A stretch of DNA of 64,000 bases from Chamaecrista fasciculata. Its lineage: Eukaryota > Streptophyta > Magnoliopsida > Fabales > Fabaceae. Shown here piece by piece: positions 11,873-23,860 of this stretch (positions within the stretch are counted from its first letter, which is position 1; the number at the start of each line of letters is the position of its first letter). A model generated the notes under the pieces. The model was not told where the DNA came from. It was given only the letters and a program-made list of their open reading frames with translations, and made no database searches. Both the position numbers and the translations under genes were made by a program. The DNA lies in contig QANZ01047971.1 in assembly GCA_003254925.1 (NCBI GenBank), positions 62,001 through 126,000 on the forward strand. The letters are read 5' to 3'.

Positions 11873-13136
11873 GGACTTTTTTTTCTCGGTAGACTAAGAA
11901 AATTTAATAACCACACGTATAGACTATATTATAACCATATCACACATATAGGCTATTTTTACTGTAGCGAAATTGGGTTATGAAGAAACCGTCAACTGGG
12001 ATGACAGTTTTACTGAAATGACTTGAGAAAACGAAGAAACCGTCAACCCGGATGACGGTTTCTTTTGGAAAAAGTTGAAAATAGTTTTCTAAAGAGAAAA
12101 CCGTCAACCCGGATGACGGTTTCTCTTGACGGTGTTTCAAAGAGAAAACCGTCAACCTGGTTGACGGTTTCTTAACAATCACAACAAATCAATATTAATT
12201 ACATCATTAATTTTAATCAAATCAAAAAAATTTTAATCACTAATTAATTTTTCAATATGATATCACATTAATCATACAACAAATCAATCAAAAAATATTG
12301 TTTCCCAAATTGATAATATTTTAAAAAAATTAATCAATAACTATTTAAAAAAAATGAGTAAACTACCAAACTGGTCCCTGGATTATTGGCTCGCTGACAG
12401 ATTGGTCCCCGAATTTAGAAAATTGACAAATAGGTCCCCAAATTTTTCTAACGAGTCAAATAGGTCCCCGAATTTTTCTAACGTTAGTCAAATAGGTCCC
12501 CGAATAACATGCACAGAAGGACCTATTTGACAAATGTTAGAAAAATTTGGGGACCTATTTGTCAATTTTCTAAATTCGGGGACCAATCTGTCAGCGAGCC
12601 AATAATCCAGGGACCAATTTGGTAGTTTACTCATTTTTTTTAAATAGTTATTGATTAATTTTTTTAAAATATTATCAATTTGGGAAACAATATTTTTTGA
12701 TTGATTTGTTGTATGATTAATGTGATATCATATTGAAAAATTAATTAGTGATTAAAATTTTTTTGATTTGATTAAAATTAATGATGTAATTAATATTGAT
12801 TTGTTGTGATTGTTAAGAAACCATCAACCAGGTTGACGGTTTTCTATTTGAAACACCGTCAAGAGAAACCGTCATCCGGGTTGACGGTTTTCTCTTTAGA
12901 AAACTATTTTTCAACTTTTTCCAAAAGAAACCGTCATCCGGGTTGACGGTTTATTCGTTTTCTCAAACCGTCATCCGTGTTAGCGGCTTTATTTCAGTAA
13001 AACTGTCATCCCAATTGACGGTTTCTTCATAACCCAATTTCGCTACAGTAAAAATAGCCTATATGTGTGATATGGTTATAATATAGTCTATACGTGTGGT
13101 TATTAAATTTTCTTAGTCTACCGAGAAAAAAAAGTC
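11873..13136. mobile_element. Large palindromic foldback element with nested hairpins, Mutator-like 9-bp TSD
   Basis: The arms 11873-12510 and about 12520-13136 are inverted copies of each other over their whole length, with only a short centre near 12510. The flanking 9-mers AAGGCTTTT (11864-11872) and AAGGTTTTT (13137-13145) match at 8 of 9 positions. Each arm holds four short palindromes built on AACCGTCA...TGACGGTT (left arm near 11986, 12037, 12097 and 12146) and a GGTCCC-rich inner part that resembles the arms of other elements here. No coding sequence is present. Confidence 0.85.
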
Positions 13137-13199
13137 AAGGTTTTTGGGTCAATCCATTTGAATGAGATGATGGGCCAAAGTGAAAATAACATGGAAATT

Positions 13200-13850
13200 A
13201 TTTTAATAATACAATTTGGTCCATATATTTGAATTGGTCCCTAATTTGTGTATATGATAATGCGAATTCCGTAGAAAATCGTAACCAGCAAGAATCAAGT
13301 ATATTTCTGTAATTCATTGACAAAAAAATAACAAACAATAGCTTGGGGACTAGAATGCACATAAAGGGAAAATTAATGGAAACGTCCAATTTGGTCCCTA
13401 ATACGTGTATATGATGACGCGGTGTCCGTAGAAAATCGAGAATCAACTATATTTCAGTAATTCATTGACTAAAAAATAACAAACAATAACTTGGGGACTA
13501 GAATGCCCATAAAAGGGAAATCAATGGAAACGTCCAATTTGGTCCCTAATATGTGTATATGATGACGCGTTGTCCGTAGAAAATTGAGAATCATCTATAT
13601 TTCTGTAATTCATTGACTAAAAAATAACAAACAATAACTTGGGGACTAGAATACCCATAAAATGGAAATTAATGGAAACTTCCAATTTGGTCCCTAATAC
13701 GTGTATATGATAACGCAGTGTCCGTAGAAATTGAGAATGAACTATATTTTTGTAATTTATTGACCAAAAAATAACAAACAATAGCTTGAGGACTAGAATG
13801 CCCATAAAAGGGAGATTAATGGAAACGTACAATTTGGTCCCTAACTTTAT
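13200..13850. repeat. Four-copy tandem repeat, unit about 148 bp
   Basis: The phrase TTGGTCCCTAAT recurs at 13234, 13391, 13539 and 13687, and a last partial at 13834, giving spacings of 157, 148, 148 and 147 bp. Each unit also contains AATAACAAACAATARCTTG and GGACTAGAATGCCCATAAA. The short frames inside are artefacts of the repeat. Confidence 0.88.
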
Positions 13851-13859
13851 ATGTATCCT

Positions 13860-14152
13860 ATAAATCGCTCCTTAAAATGTGTAAATTATAACTCGAGTCC
13901 TTAAAATGTGTAAATTATAACTCAAGTTATATATAAAGAATCAATAATAGTTCTATATAAAGTGTGTAAATAATTTTTTTTCCTTTTTTTTTTAAAAAAT
14001 GCACTAGCGAGAATAGAAGAAGATTGTAACTTAAAAAATAATTTAGAGATTCAATTGTATATTTTATTCAAAATAAATAGAGAAATATTAGGACTAAAAC
14101 AAATAACAAAATTGCAAAATTTATATGTGAGATAGAGAGAGAGAGTGTGTGG

Positions 14153-14189
<37 letters not shown>

Positions 14190-14369
14190 NCCATTTCTAA
14201 TTTCTTTTTTTTTTTTGCCTGAATTTCTATTTTCTTTTTTGCCAGCTCACTATTTCTAATTAATTATTGTCATTGACGAAGACTAAACCCAAACTTTTTA
14301 AGAACTTGAAAATGGTAATGACGGTGAAAGGGCATTATTGGGAATAAAAAAAAGTTCACAATTCTGATT
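13860..14369. other. AT-rich intergenic region with (GT)n microsatellite
   Basis: No gene is seen. A GT dinucleotide run occupies about 14144-14189, followed by an unresolved base at 14190. The rest is the upstream region of the inhibitor-2 gene. Confidence 0.8.
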
Positions 14370-14461
14370 TCTGAATTCTCAATCGAGTATAAGAATTACG
14401 GTTTATTGAGCAATTCAAACTGTCCCAGCTATACACAGCAATCCATAGTTTCTTCTTCATA
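14370..14461 (+). other. I-2: Probable 5' UTR exon of the inhibitor-2 gene
   Basis: A non-coding stretch ending in CTTCTTCATAG followed by GTAAAATTCC, a good splice donor at about 14461. The start is an estimate. It lies 3 kb upstream of the first certain coding exon. Confidence 0.4.
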
Positions 14462-16254
14462 GGTAAAATTCCATTTCAGTTTTTCCAATCGTTGTCTTTT
14501 TTCTTCTCTTTTTTTTTTTAATGGCCTAAACGTTAAATTTGGAATTTGTCATTTCTCTCGCCGTCTCTTCACCGAGAAAATGCAGGAAATTTGGATTTTG
14601 GTTATTGAAGTTCAAATTATACGTTGTGAATTTGTTGATCCCAAGTTTTTCAAATTAGCGTTACCAGTTGGCAAGGGATCTTGATATTTCGTTTGATTTC
14701 TCTATTTTCCCTTTCTCCGGTGAGATCCGGATAGGAAGCCAGTGGGTAATTAGATATGAAGTTACTGGAATCTAGGTTTTTGGATTTATGGTTCTGAATT
14801 CATTTTTTTTCTCCATTTGAAGATTCTGCAAAGCTTGGTGTTGGATTCGAATATTTTACAAATTTAACGTTATGATGTTTTTGCTTGTTGCTTATAGAGT
14901 CATTTCGTTTTCCTTCTCAGTTTACGAATTTAGTGAACGGGGATGTTCATTTCCTCAAAGGATTAGGGTTTCACTGACAATTACGGTCCTCAATGAAATT
15001 GCTCTTTCTCCCCTTTCAGGCAGCATTAGAAATGTTTTCTAAGGATTAACTATAGCTAGTATTATGGCACTGAAATTTATTCATTTGAAAAGTCTCCATT
15101 TGTCACTTAACTATTTGGAAAGCCTGCTTCAGACTTTTAATTTATTGCTGCTGATAATTACTGACTATTTATGATATACTGTGGATGGTGGAGTTTCAGA
15201 TTCCAAAAGGTCCGAACCATGAGCTCTGTAGAGATGTATGGTCGGTCATACAGAACTATAGAATTAGTAAGGAAACTATCAACATTAGATGGCAGCACCA
15301 CATTTTGACTTTTTCATGATTGCTTCTGTTGTATTTGTCCTGTGCTTCTTTATCAATTCTCAGATCATGTTTTCTATTTGTGAATTTATTTTATGTTCTA
15401 GCTCTATTCAACTCTTGTCTTTATTTTATTTCTTCATAATAGCTTTTACATGTTTTTCTTCCCTTTCTTTCTCTTTGCTGTGTCCCCAACACGCCCCGCC
15501 CCAAAAAAAGGTGTTATTGAAGTTTAAGAAGTTGATAAATAAACTTCTTGTCTTTTTCCCAGTTGACCACGGTTCATGGAGATTGCGTTGCATGCTTATG
15601 GTGTATGAAGAGTTCATCCATCTAGCAAAATGAAGTAATACATTATACATGCAGTTTGCTTTCGTATTAGTGTGCTTATTTCTTTCAGAAAAAGAAACTG
15701 CCAAATATTATTGAAATCAGAAAGCTCCAGATTTTTGTATATTTCATTAGAGAGATAAATTGATTGATTAATTGTACCTTCCCTTGAGTTGCAATTTTGT
15801 CACACTAGACTATTAAATAGTGATTCTTGGAAACTTATAGAATTTTGTTCTTAAACATGCATATTATGAAAGCAATTTCACAGTTCTGTGATACATGCAT
15901 ATATCTGAAGCTACCAAGATTGAAAACAAAAGGCAAGACACTAGAATATTTGTTGAGTCTTAGTCATGGTCGGGGGTTCTAATTTAATTAGGCAGCCAAT
16001 ATTCAGAAAATTATCTGATCTTGGGTTGCCTTGATTTTCCAAGACCATATTATTTCAGAAGTAGGACAACACTGGAGCTCTATTATTTCAGTGATTTTAT
16101 GCAAAATTGAATTAAAAGTCCAGGTCAAATAAAGGTTATAGATGAACTTTTGGGTTTTCTGGTCTTGAATTAGTTTAAAAAATAGGATGTTAATGAGTGA
16201 GGATAAAAATGATATCTCATTGATTGAAAACCTTATTCTTATATGCTGTTAGGG

Positions 16255-16401
16255 AGATTCATGTTCATTGTATACCAGATTTTGCCAATGGTGTGAACTT
16301 TGAAGCCACATTCGGTGTCAAAAGTATGGTAAATGCTGTGGTCATTGGTCCTGGCATGTCCATTGAGGGTTTTATGGATGTTATTGACAGATACCAGGAA
16401 G
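16255..16401 (+). other. Open exon-like segment of unknown origin inside the inhibitor-2 intron
   Basis: A 49-codon open stretch bounded by an acceptor (CTGTTAG before 16255) and a possible donor (GAAG then GTGCTC). It reads EIHVHCIPDFANGVNFEATF and continues GVKSMVNAVVIGPG. The composition looks like protein rather than random AT-rich intron. I do not recognise the family. It does not splice in frame with the inhibitor-2 exons, so it may be a relic exon, an unannotated gene piece or chance. Confidence 0.35.
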
Positions 16402-17470
16402 GTGCTCTTTAGAACACAAATTTCACATTTATAGATGATTAAAAAAATTTGTTGCAGAGTGGATGTTGGTGTAAAATGTTCACCCAAATGGCCTCAGGCA
16501 CATTGTGATACTGGTATCATGTCCTTATGGTAGATACAATGGAATAGGACCGCATTGGGTATGTTGATAATTTTCCTCTTTTTTTCCTTGTTATGAAGAA
16601 CTATTTTGCCAGTTTAGGAAAACATCCAGAAGCAACGGGTTATGTACCCATCAGTGACATTAGGAGAAAAAGAAAGATCAGAACATTAATACCTTATAAA
16701 TTTTTTTAGCGCTCCCTCAGACATGAAAAATTAGTCAGTTTGATCCTACCTCTCAGAAGATTTTGGATTTCTCTCCTTCCTTTACACCTGGTCACTTCAA
16801 ACATTTCAAGTCTCTTCAAAGACTTTTTTATCATTGTCTTTATCCTTCAAGACACTCTGAATTGAAGAATTACGAGATTCACTAAGGGTGGTGTCCACAA
16901 CCAATGGCCAAAAGATTATTCTGTATTATAGTTAATTGCTGATACCAAAGATATTAGTTCTAGAACTCATATCATTCGCACACACGCATACCCTCGTTTA
17001 ATGTAATAAAGCTTTTACGATATTGACATCTATGTACTTGCTGCAAATATTTTCTCTATAATTTTGATGAGTAAAAGCACTAATGGCCAAATATAAAAAG
17101 CATTGGTTTCGACTGAGCCATTAATTCTTATTAGATTTACAATGGGATGGTTGTTCTTGCTGTATAATGAGATTGGAAAATGGATTTAAACAAGGGTTTA
17201 GAGAAAAAGTACCCAAGGCTTTCCAAGTCTAAACACTTTCAATCAAATATCTTCAGAAGTGAGCAGAAATCAAATAATTTAGGAAGTAAACGCAAGGCTG
17301 AGTTGTCTCATTGTAGAAACCTCTCAAACTATTTTAAGATGCATTGAACTTTTGCAGATTGTAGAAACTAGAAATGGAATCTTGCATAGTTTTTGTCTTT
17401 GTAGTTTTCTATCTATAAGTACACATTTATCATTCTTAATATTATTAGCTTTGCACTTGTTACCACACAG

Positions 17471-18921
17471 CAGGTCACATGTAAGATGGGATGAGGCTAA
17501 TATTGAAGAAATTGAGGCAAATAAACCTGTGAGGCAGAAAATCACTGAGCCTAAGACTCCATTTCATCCTATGATTGATGACGATGGTATGAACATAAGT
17601 TTGCTAGATCTTTTAAACTGCATGCTTTTCCTGTTTTCCTCCATCTTCTTGCACATATAAGATTAAGTACATATGTAGGGATGTGAGTATGTATATTACA
17701 ACTATTGTTTCAGCAGGTAACTAAGTACTTTTAACTTCAATTTTTCATTTCTCTTCTTAAATTGAGTTTTTGTTAATAAAATTTTACAGCCAAGTTCTAA
17801 AGCTTATTTCGGGCTTCACATGGTTTGGATTTTAGATGCTAATAGTATATATTGAACTATTTCTCTGTTTATGTATTTGGATGAAGACCCATACTCCAAC
17901 CCCCCTCCCTTCTTTTTAATTACTACACTTTGGATATATTTCAGAAGTGAATAACCTCTATAACCTATTTTTTCAGGTTCACCATCAGTTATACCAGGAA
18001 GCTTTGATGCATATGTTGACAATGACAATAATATGAATGCTGAAGCAATACAGACTTCTTCTAGTGGCTGGACGTCATCTGAGGATGAGGAAGATGCAAT
18101 GGAGCAAGATGAAGGTTTGATTTTATCTATTATTTTATTTTTTCAAAAATAAATAAATAAACAATCTTTATTATTAGTTTTCCTATTATGATGATCGCTA
18201 TTTATATGACTATAGACTTATAGTTGGTTCTGTTTATTACTGGTTTTGACGATAAATCTATGAGTGGAGGTCATTTAATACTTACAGTACCTTATTTGGC
18301 ATTAATTGATTGTAATTTAGAAGGATTATAAGGTGAAGTCAAGCAATTTGATTCGATATGTAATCTTTGGATCCAGCACTGAGAATAATGAATTAAGGGC
18401 TCAGAGATGTTGATGATATATGTCTTAGATTTGTACCGCTTCTTGCTGTCAGAAATAGTAAACAATAATTATCCCCAAAAAAACAGAGAAAAAGAAAGAA
18501 GGAAATAAGATACTAAAGCAAGTTGCTATTGCTACTTTGAATTATAGAACATTTTGGAAACGGGAATTATATTTCTGGAGTGATTTTATTTGGTATCTTT
18601 CTATTGACAGGTTATTTATTTTAGTTTAAACTGATTCTTTTTACTTGGTTAAAAATATTATCAAATTCTGAAACAGAAAAGAGCAGGAGTTTCAAAGAGC
18701 ATAGAAAAGCTCACTACGATGAATATTTCAAGGTCAGAGAGCTGCAACGTAATGGTTCATTGCCCGAGGAAGAAAGCGACGAGGATTATGATGTCGAGAC
18801 TGGTAAGAACAAAGAGAAATGTAACTCATCTTCGCTGAGTGATAGCGTGGAGGCGATAGACATTCATGGAAACAACCATTCCAAGCCCCCAGATAATGGC
18901 TCTCGAATGATCAGCAAATAA
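17471..18921 (+). CDS. I-2: Protein phosphatase 1 inhibitor-2 (I-2/GLC8 family), first coding exon uncertain
   Basis: Inhibitor-2 proteins bind and regulate type-1 protein phosphatase. Three coding exons are visible: 17471 (or 17474)-17586, 17977-18114 and 18677-18921, with GT-AG borders and phases that join correctly. The first gives [20 protein letters not shown] then [17 protein letters not shown], the family's hallmark block with the KxxEPKTP phosphatase contact. The second is acidic and serine-rich ([19 protein letters not shown]). The third has [19 protein letters not shown], the second phosphatase-binding helix. The stop TAA is at 18919-18921. The exon with the start codon is not certain. 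A short candidate is 14756-14775 (ATG AAG TTA CTG GAA TCT AG, then GT), which ends in the required phase but has a weak donor and implies a 2.7-kb intron. The visible part is about 165 residues, close to the family's usual length. Confidence 0.9.
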
Positions 18922-18949
18922 AGCCCACTCCCTGTTTTCTTCTGTCCTT

Positions 18950-20492
18950 TATTTTGTGGGTAAGAAATAACTGTACGATTCACCTACATTTATGGTACAA
19001 TTGGAGTGTAGATTTCTATTTCTTCACCCACTATGATCTTCCAAACTAGCATGAGTAATCTAGCAAATGTAATATTCTCTTGGTAAGGAGTTAAGACTGA
19101 CATGAACTTGTCAACAAGATTCTTTTGGGTATTTGTTTGTGGTTCTGGGGCATTGTTTGCATGGCTCTAAAGTATGTTAGATGGGTGCTTTCATATATTA
19201 TGGGACAAGGATTATATCCCTCTGTTTTTTTTCAGTGTGCAGATCATTCTTCTTCCTTTTTTTTTTTCTTTTCTTTTGCTGAAGTGACATCTTATTGATT
19301 CCTGGAGAAAAGATAAGACATAAGAAGCTGTGTTTTATGACTTTTCTTTCGTTAACAAGACTAGTCAATGAAGAACTTTATTGCAATTCCAACTTGAAAG
19401 GAAGTGTTTTTACCTCGTACTCACTCCCATTCATTATTGACCAAATTCAATCACAAGTTTTCTTTATATCTTATTGTGATTGATCGTGTATTAAGTTTTT
19501 AATTTTTATCATGTGATCTCTATTATTCGAAGAATCTTATGGTAAAAATGTAAAAAGATTTTATATAAGTTTAATTCATTCAGAATAGCCTTATAGAACG
19601 TAAACTCAGTCTTCTCATGAAGTTGAAATTCCTTGGTCAGTTTGTAGCTTTCCTAAGTTGCCCAAATTTATGGCTTTCATTAATTTTAGACTAAGTTAGG
19701 TGTTTTTCCCATAAATTGACCTTGTTTTTCTCTAATGTGATCATTGTAAGTGCATGCTGATTGATAATACATGGTTATCAGAAATTTTGGGCCCTTTGAG
19801 TAGTCACAGGTAGGCTCAAGGAGGTTAAATTCGATGTTGACAATTGACATGTTGTGTAGAAGAATGCGATAAATTTTTTTTTTTGGGGTAAACAAATGCG
19901 ATAATCTTTTTTTTTTTGGCCGAAGAATGCGATAATCATGTGGATAGTATACTTACATTATTTGGAAAGGTAAAAATAAATCACTCATGATTTGAAACTT
20001 TTGAATGTCTTTGTTCATAAATGTCTTTAAAAATACTCTTGATACTTTAATATGAATGATACTTTAATATGAAGTAAGTTTCACTTGTATTCTCAGTTTT
20101 TTATAGTCAACTGTATTCTAAATCTTTTATTTTTTTTTGTCAACTGTACTTCCAATTTAATGATACAATTGATTTAAATGTAAAATATTAAAGATACAAT
20201 TAAAAAATCTTCTTTAAAACCTTTCCATCTAGACATGCACAATTGCACATGTATATAGGACAACCATATATACATCTATACTATTACATATGCATTATCT
20301 AATTAAACAAAAATAATCATACAAACTTTATTGTTGACTGAACTAGAAATTTAAAATGTACAAGAATATAAATTTCCACAATATAAATATACCTTACATT
20401 TCAAATTCCATAAAATTCAAAACGTTGTAGTCTAAACATAACTTAGAAATTTGTTGTGAAATTAAAAAATGTGAAAATATAACTTGGGATAT
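18950..20492. other. Intergenic, AT-rich
   Basis: No gene is supported. It holds the 3' UTR of inhibitor-2 and, at about 19860-19940, three spaced copies of AATGCGATAA next to T-runs. Short frames here have no protein-like features. Confidence 0.7.
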
Positions 20493-20501
20493 TTGTATTT
20501 A

Positions 20502-21576
20502 GGCCAAAGTGTGAATTTGGTCCTATAACTTTGCTTCAGTTCCCAAATCAGTCCTATAACTTTTTTTTGTCTCAGATTTGGTCCCATAAGTTTTGAAAAG
20601 TTTCACCGTTAGTCCTATGAATAATTCCGTCTATTTATTCTGTTAAATATGACGTGGCACCATGACTAGGATGCTGACTTGGATAAGTGGACTGAAAAAG
20701 GACCATTCTGCAACAAATAACAACATTTTAAATGAAAATGAGATTTTTACCAAGGACCATTTTTAAAACCCTTGTAAGTTGTATCATTAGCATCTTCCTC
20801 ACCTCGACGCGCCGCCAACGTTCATCTCCTCAGATTCCTCCTAACTGATTATACTTGCCGGAAGCTCTTGTTGAACGACGCCCACGCCTCCTCCACAACG
20901 TTGACGAACTCGCCGGGGTAGGGGAGGGACGGTGGCGGCGGGTCTTCTCCTGTTGGCTCTGGCGGTGGTCGAAAGCATCTTCCATGGTGGAGTCGACGGC
21001 GGCGGAGAAATAATCAAATGGTGAGCTCGATGACGGCAGAAGTACACATCTTGCCGTTATAGAAAATGGTGAGCTTGCCGTTATAGAAAATGATGAGCTT
21101 CTGCAGATTCTGATTTGGGGTTTCACTGATTGCTTGATCTTCTTCTTCTCCTTGTTTTTCCATTTTGGTCATGCAATGAATTGTGAAGATGAATTAATGA
21201 TTGAATTGACCCAACAAGAGCTTCCGGCAAGTTCAGTCGGTTTGGAGGAATCTAAGGAGATGAACGTTGGCGGCGCGGGGAGGCGAGGGAGAGATCAGTG
21301 ATACAAGGGTTTTAAAAATGGTCCTTGCTAAAAATCTCATTTTCATTCAAAATGTTGTTAGTTGTTGCAGAATGGTCATTTTTCAATCTACTTATCCAAG
21401 TCAGCATCCTAGCCATGGTGCCACGTCATATTTAACGGAATAAATGGACGGAATTACTCATAGGACTAACGGTGGAAACTTTTCAAAACTTATGGGACTA
21501 TATCTGAGACAAAAAAAGTTATAGGACTGATTTGGGAACTGAAGCAAAGTTATAGGACCAAATTCACACTTTGGCC
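20502..21576. mobile_element. Mutator-like inverted-repeat element with GC-rich payload
   Basis: Bounded by the exact 9-bp duplication TTGTATTTA (20493-20501 and 21577-21585). The ends are GGCCAAAGTGTGAATTTGG and its inverted copy. The arms of about 370 bp contain the GGTCC..ATAACTTT phrases and a TGACGTGGCACC motif in each arm (20650 and 21421). The centre (about 20800-21050) is GC-rich and, on the minus strand, reads as open protein-like sequence (see finding). No transposase is present. Confidence 0.92.
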
Positions 21577-21585
21577 TTGTATTTA

Positions 21586-22422
21586 AAATTGCATACTCTT
21601 GTGACATTTTTTTCAACCAAAAAGCCATAAGTGAAAAAAGTAAGTAATTTATTTTTTTAATAACTAAGCATTATTCAGGTATTCATCATTAATAACAACA
21701 ACTAATCTCTTCACTAGCTTGCAGACACTTCGATAGATAAGACAGCTGACCTAAGAATTTAAAGCTACACCATATTTAAAGTCAAGAATCGAACCTCTAA
21801 CATTTCGCTAAGAGTAGACAAATTCCTATTAGACTTAACTGAGATTGTATCCACTATAGTGTATTTTCCCTAAAGTTCCTGAAGTGAGCCATCACAGCTA
21901 TTCATTTGATATTTTTTTCATCCTGTCCATCCATGTTGTAATTTTTTTGGTGGAAAATCCATGTTGTAATTATTTTTCCTCTCTTCTACTGCTAAAAATA
22001 CACCGTCAGCCATTTATTTGGAAAAGGCACCAGAGTGAATCCATTCTCAGACTTAACCCTTGAGTTAATTTAAATAAGGCATGCAATTTTAAAAAAGTCG
22101 GGAGATGCATGTTCAAACCAAAAGATATTTGTGAATGAAAGATGGCTCCCGAACTTAAAAACGTATACCACATGATCATGTCAACAAAGAAAGGAAAAAG
22201 AAAAGTAAGTGGCTTTTCTTAGTTGGATGATTATTCCGAGCTTGATGGTGATTCTGCCATAATAGGATGAAAGCATCTAATAGAATTGAATATTAGTGTT
22301 GACCCAAAAAAAATGAATATGAGTGATCGCTACTAGTACTAGTAAATTACTCAACTTTATTTAAAAAATTTTCATTTTCAAAAAATTTTAAAATAAATTA
22401 TTTATTTTATTTTATTCTATAA
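21586..22422. other. Intergenic, AT-rich
   Basis: No gene, RNA or bounded repeat recognised. Confidence 0.6.
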
Positions 22423-22431
22423 CAATAATAA

Positions 22432-22844
22432 GGTCAAAGTGTAAATTTAGTTTCATATCTTTGGCCGAGTTCCCAATTTGGTTTTATATTTTTTTATTGC
22501 ACTTTTAATCTTATATCTTTGCAAAATGTCCCAATTTTGGTCCTATATCATTTTTGGTTTCATATCTTTTAGTCAAGTTCCAAAATTGGTCTTATACCTT
22601 TGTAAGATGATCAATCTTTACTTGATCATTTTGTAAAGATATGTGACCACTTCTGCAATTGACCTAAAAATATAGGACCAACTCTATAATTGACCCAAAG
22701 ATATAAGATCAAATCTACAACAAAAAATGATATGAGACTAAATTGGAAACTGAACCAAAGATATAAGACCAAAAGTGTAACAAAATAAGATATAGGACCA
22801 AATTGGGAACTTAGGAAAAGATATGAGATTTGAACACTTTGACC
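22432..22844. mobile_element. Short inverted-repeat element, Mutator-like TSD
   Basis: Ends GGTCAAAGTG and CACTTTGACC. The flanking 9-mers CAATAATAA (22423-22431) and TAATAATAA (22845-22853) match at 8 of 9, though the sequence is low-complexity. The arms carry TTTGGTCCTATATC-type phrases. Confidence 0.75.
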
Positions 22845-23079
22845 TAATAATAATAAATTACTCAACTTTCTTAAGATTTTTCTTTAAGGGATGAGAGAAT
22901 GATACTATTGTTGTTCAAGGGATGAGTGGAGGGAGTACCCCAAGTTAGATCAGTCCGAGGGAACTTGGCGAATATCCAAATAAAAACATATCAATATGTA
23001 AAATTTGTTAGTATATTGTTAGTCTAAACAAAAAAAACATGTATTATTAACATATAATGAAAACTATAAAGCTGGATCA

Positions 23080-23860
23080 GTATGAATCTAACCTCAAATT
23101 CACAATTAGTTGCAGTCTCCGGAAGCTTGACATTGTCGGATCCTACAAACGAGAAAGCACAGGGGGTTCCCTGTGTTTCTTCTCCGATGCTGAAGTTAGT
23201 AGATTATATAGAGAAGTATGAGAATGGGTTTGTAGAGAGAGAGTTCTTACCTGTGATTGTGTGGTTTGTTTGTATTTATCCTCCTCCCCTTTGCCTCATG
23301 CTGGTACGAGGTACAAAGGGGACGTTAGGGGTGTTTTAGGGAATGCACATGGAGCGTGTTGCAGTGCCCCACTGACCAAACCTGACAGCTGTCGCTTTCA
23401 GGTCACAGTGGGGGTGTCTTTCCTTCTTTCTGGGGGTCTGTGATAGCCAAGAGTGCTTTTCACCATATCCATATGTACGAAGGGTGTTTCGGTAATTCCG
23501 CGTGTGTTTTTGCCAAACCGTACGCTGTGACCGGCGTAACCTTGTCTGGTCACGTGGCCACGAGGATCTTCGCATTAAATGCCAGTATCCCGGCATTTAA
23601 TGCTTGATGGGCGTCTACCCTGTTGGGGTATTTTCTGACGTCGGGTCTCTAATAGCTTATTCTTTTCTGTTTGTCGTCGAGCAACTATTGTCCTTTGTAT
23701 GTAATTTAAAAGGGTATATATCACTTGTCCCTCCAAAAAGACCAAGGCAGCATCGTGGGTGCCGACGTCGGGAGTATGACGTTCTGTTGGCCTCCGAGGA
23801 GTGTGTATTATATAAGATAAAAGTGTTAAAAATAGATAATATAAGTTGTTAGAAAATTAA
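23080..23860. other. GC-richer block, probable retroelement (LTR) fragment
   Basis: This block stands out from its AT-rich neighbours: CCTCCTCCCCTTTGCCTCAT, pyrimidine runs, a CAGTGGGG segment and GACGTCGG-type sequence near 23765. Its frames of up to 86 codons lack recognisable domains. I see no matching partner LTR in the window. It may be a solo or truncated LTR; the identity is unproven. Confidence 0.35.

Noticed and set aside
11940..12182. 80-codon frame with SRLTVFSL-like repeated phrases
   Set aside because: It arises from the small palindromic repeats of the foldback element; the repeats are nucleotide structures, not protein repeats.
13617..13832. Frames with repeated PFMGILVPKLLFVIF
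   Set aside because: They come from the 148-bp tandem array; no start context or homology supports a protein.
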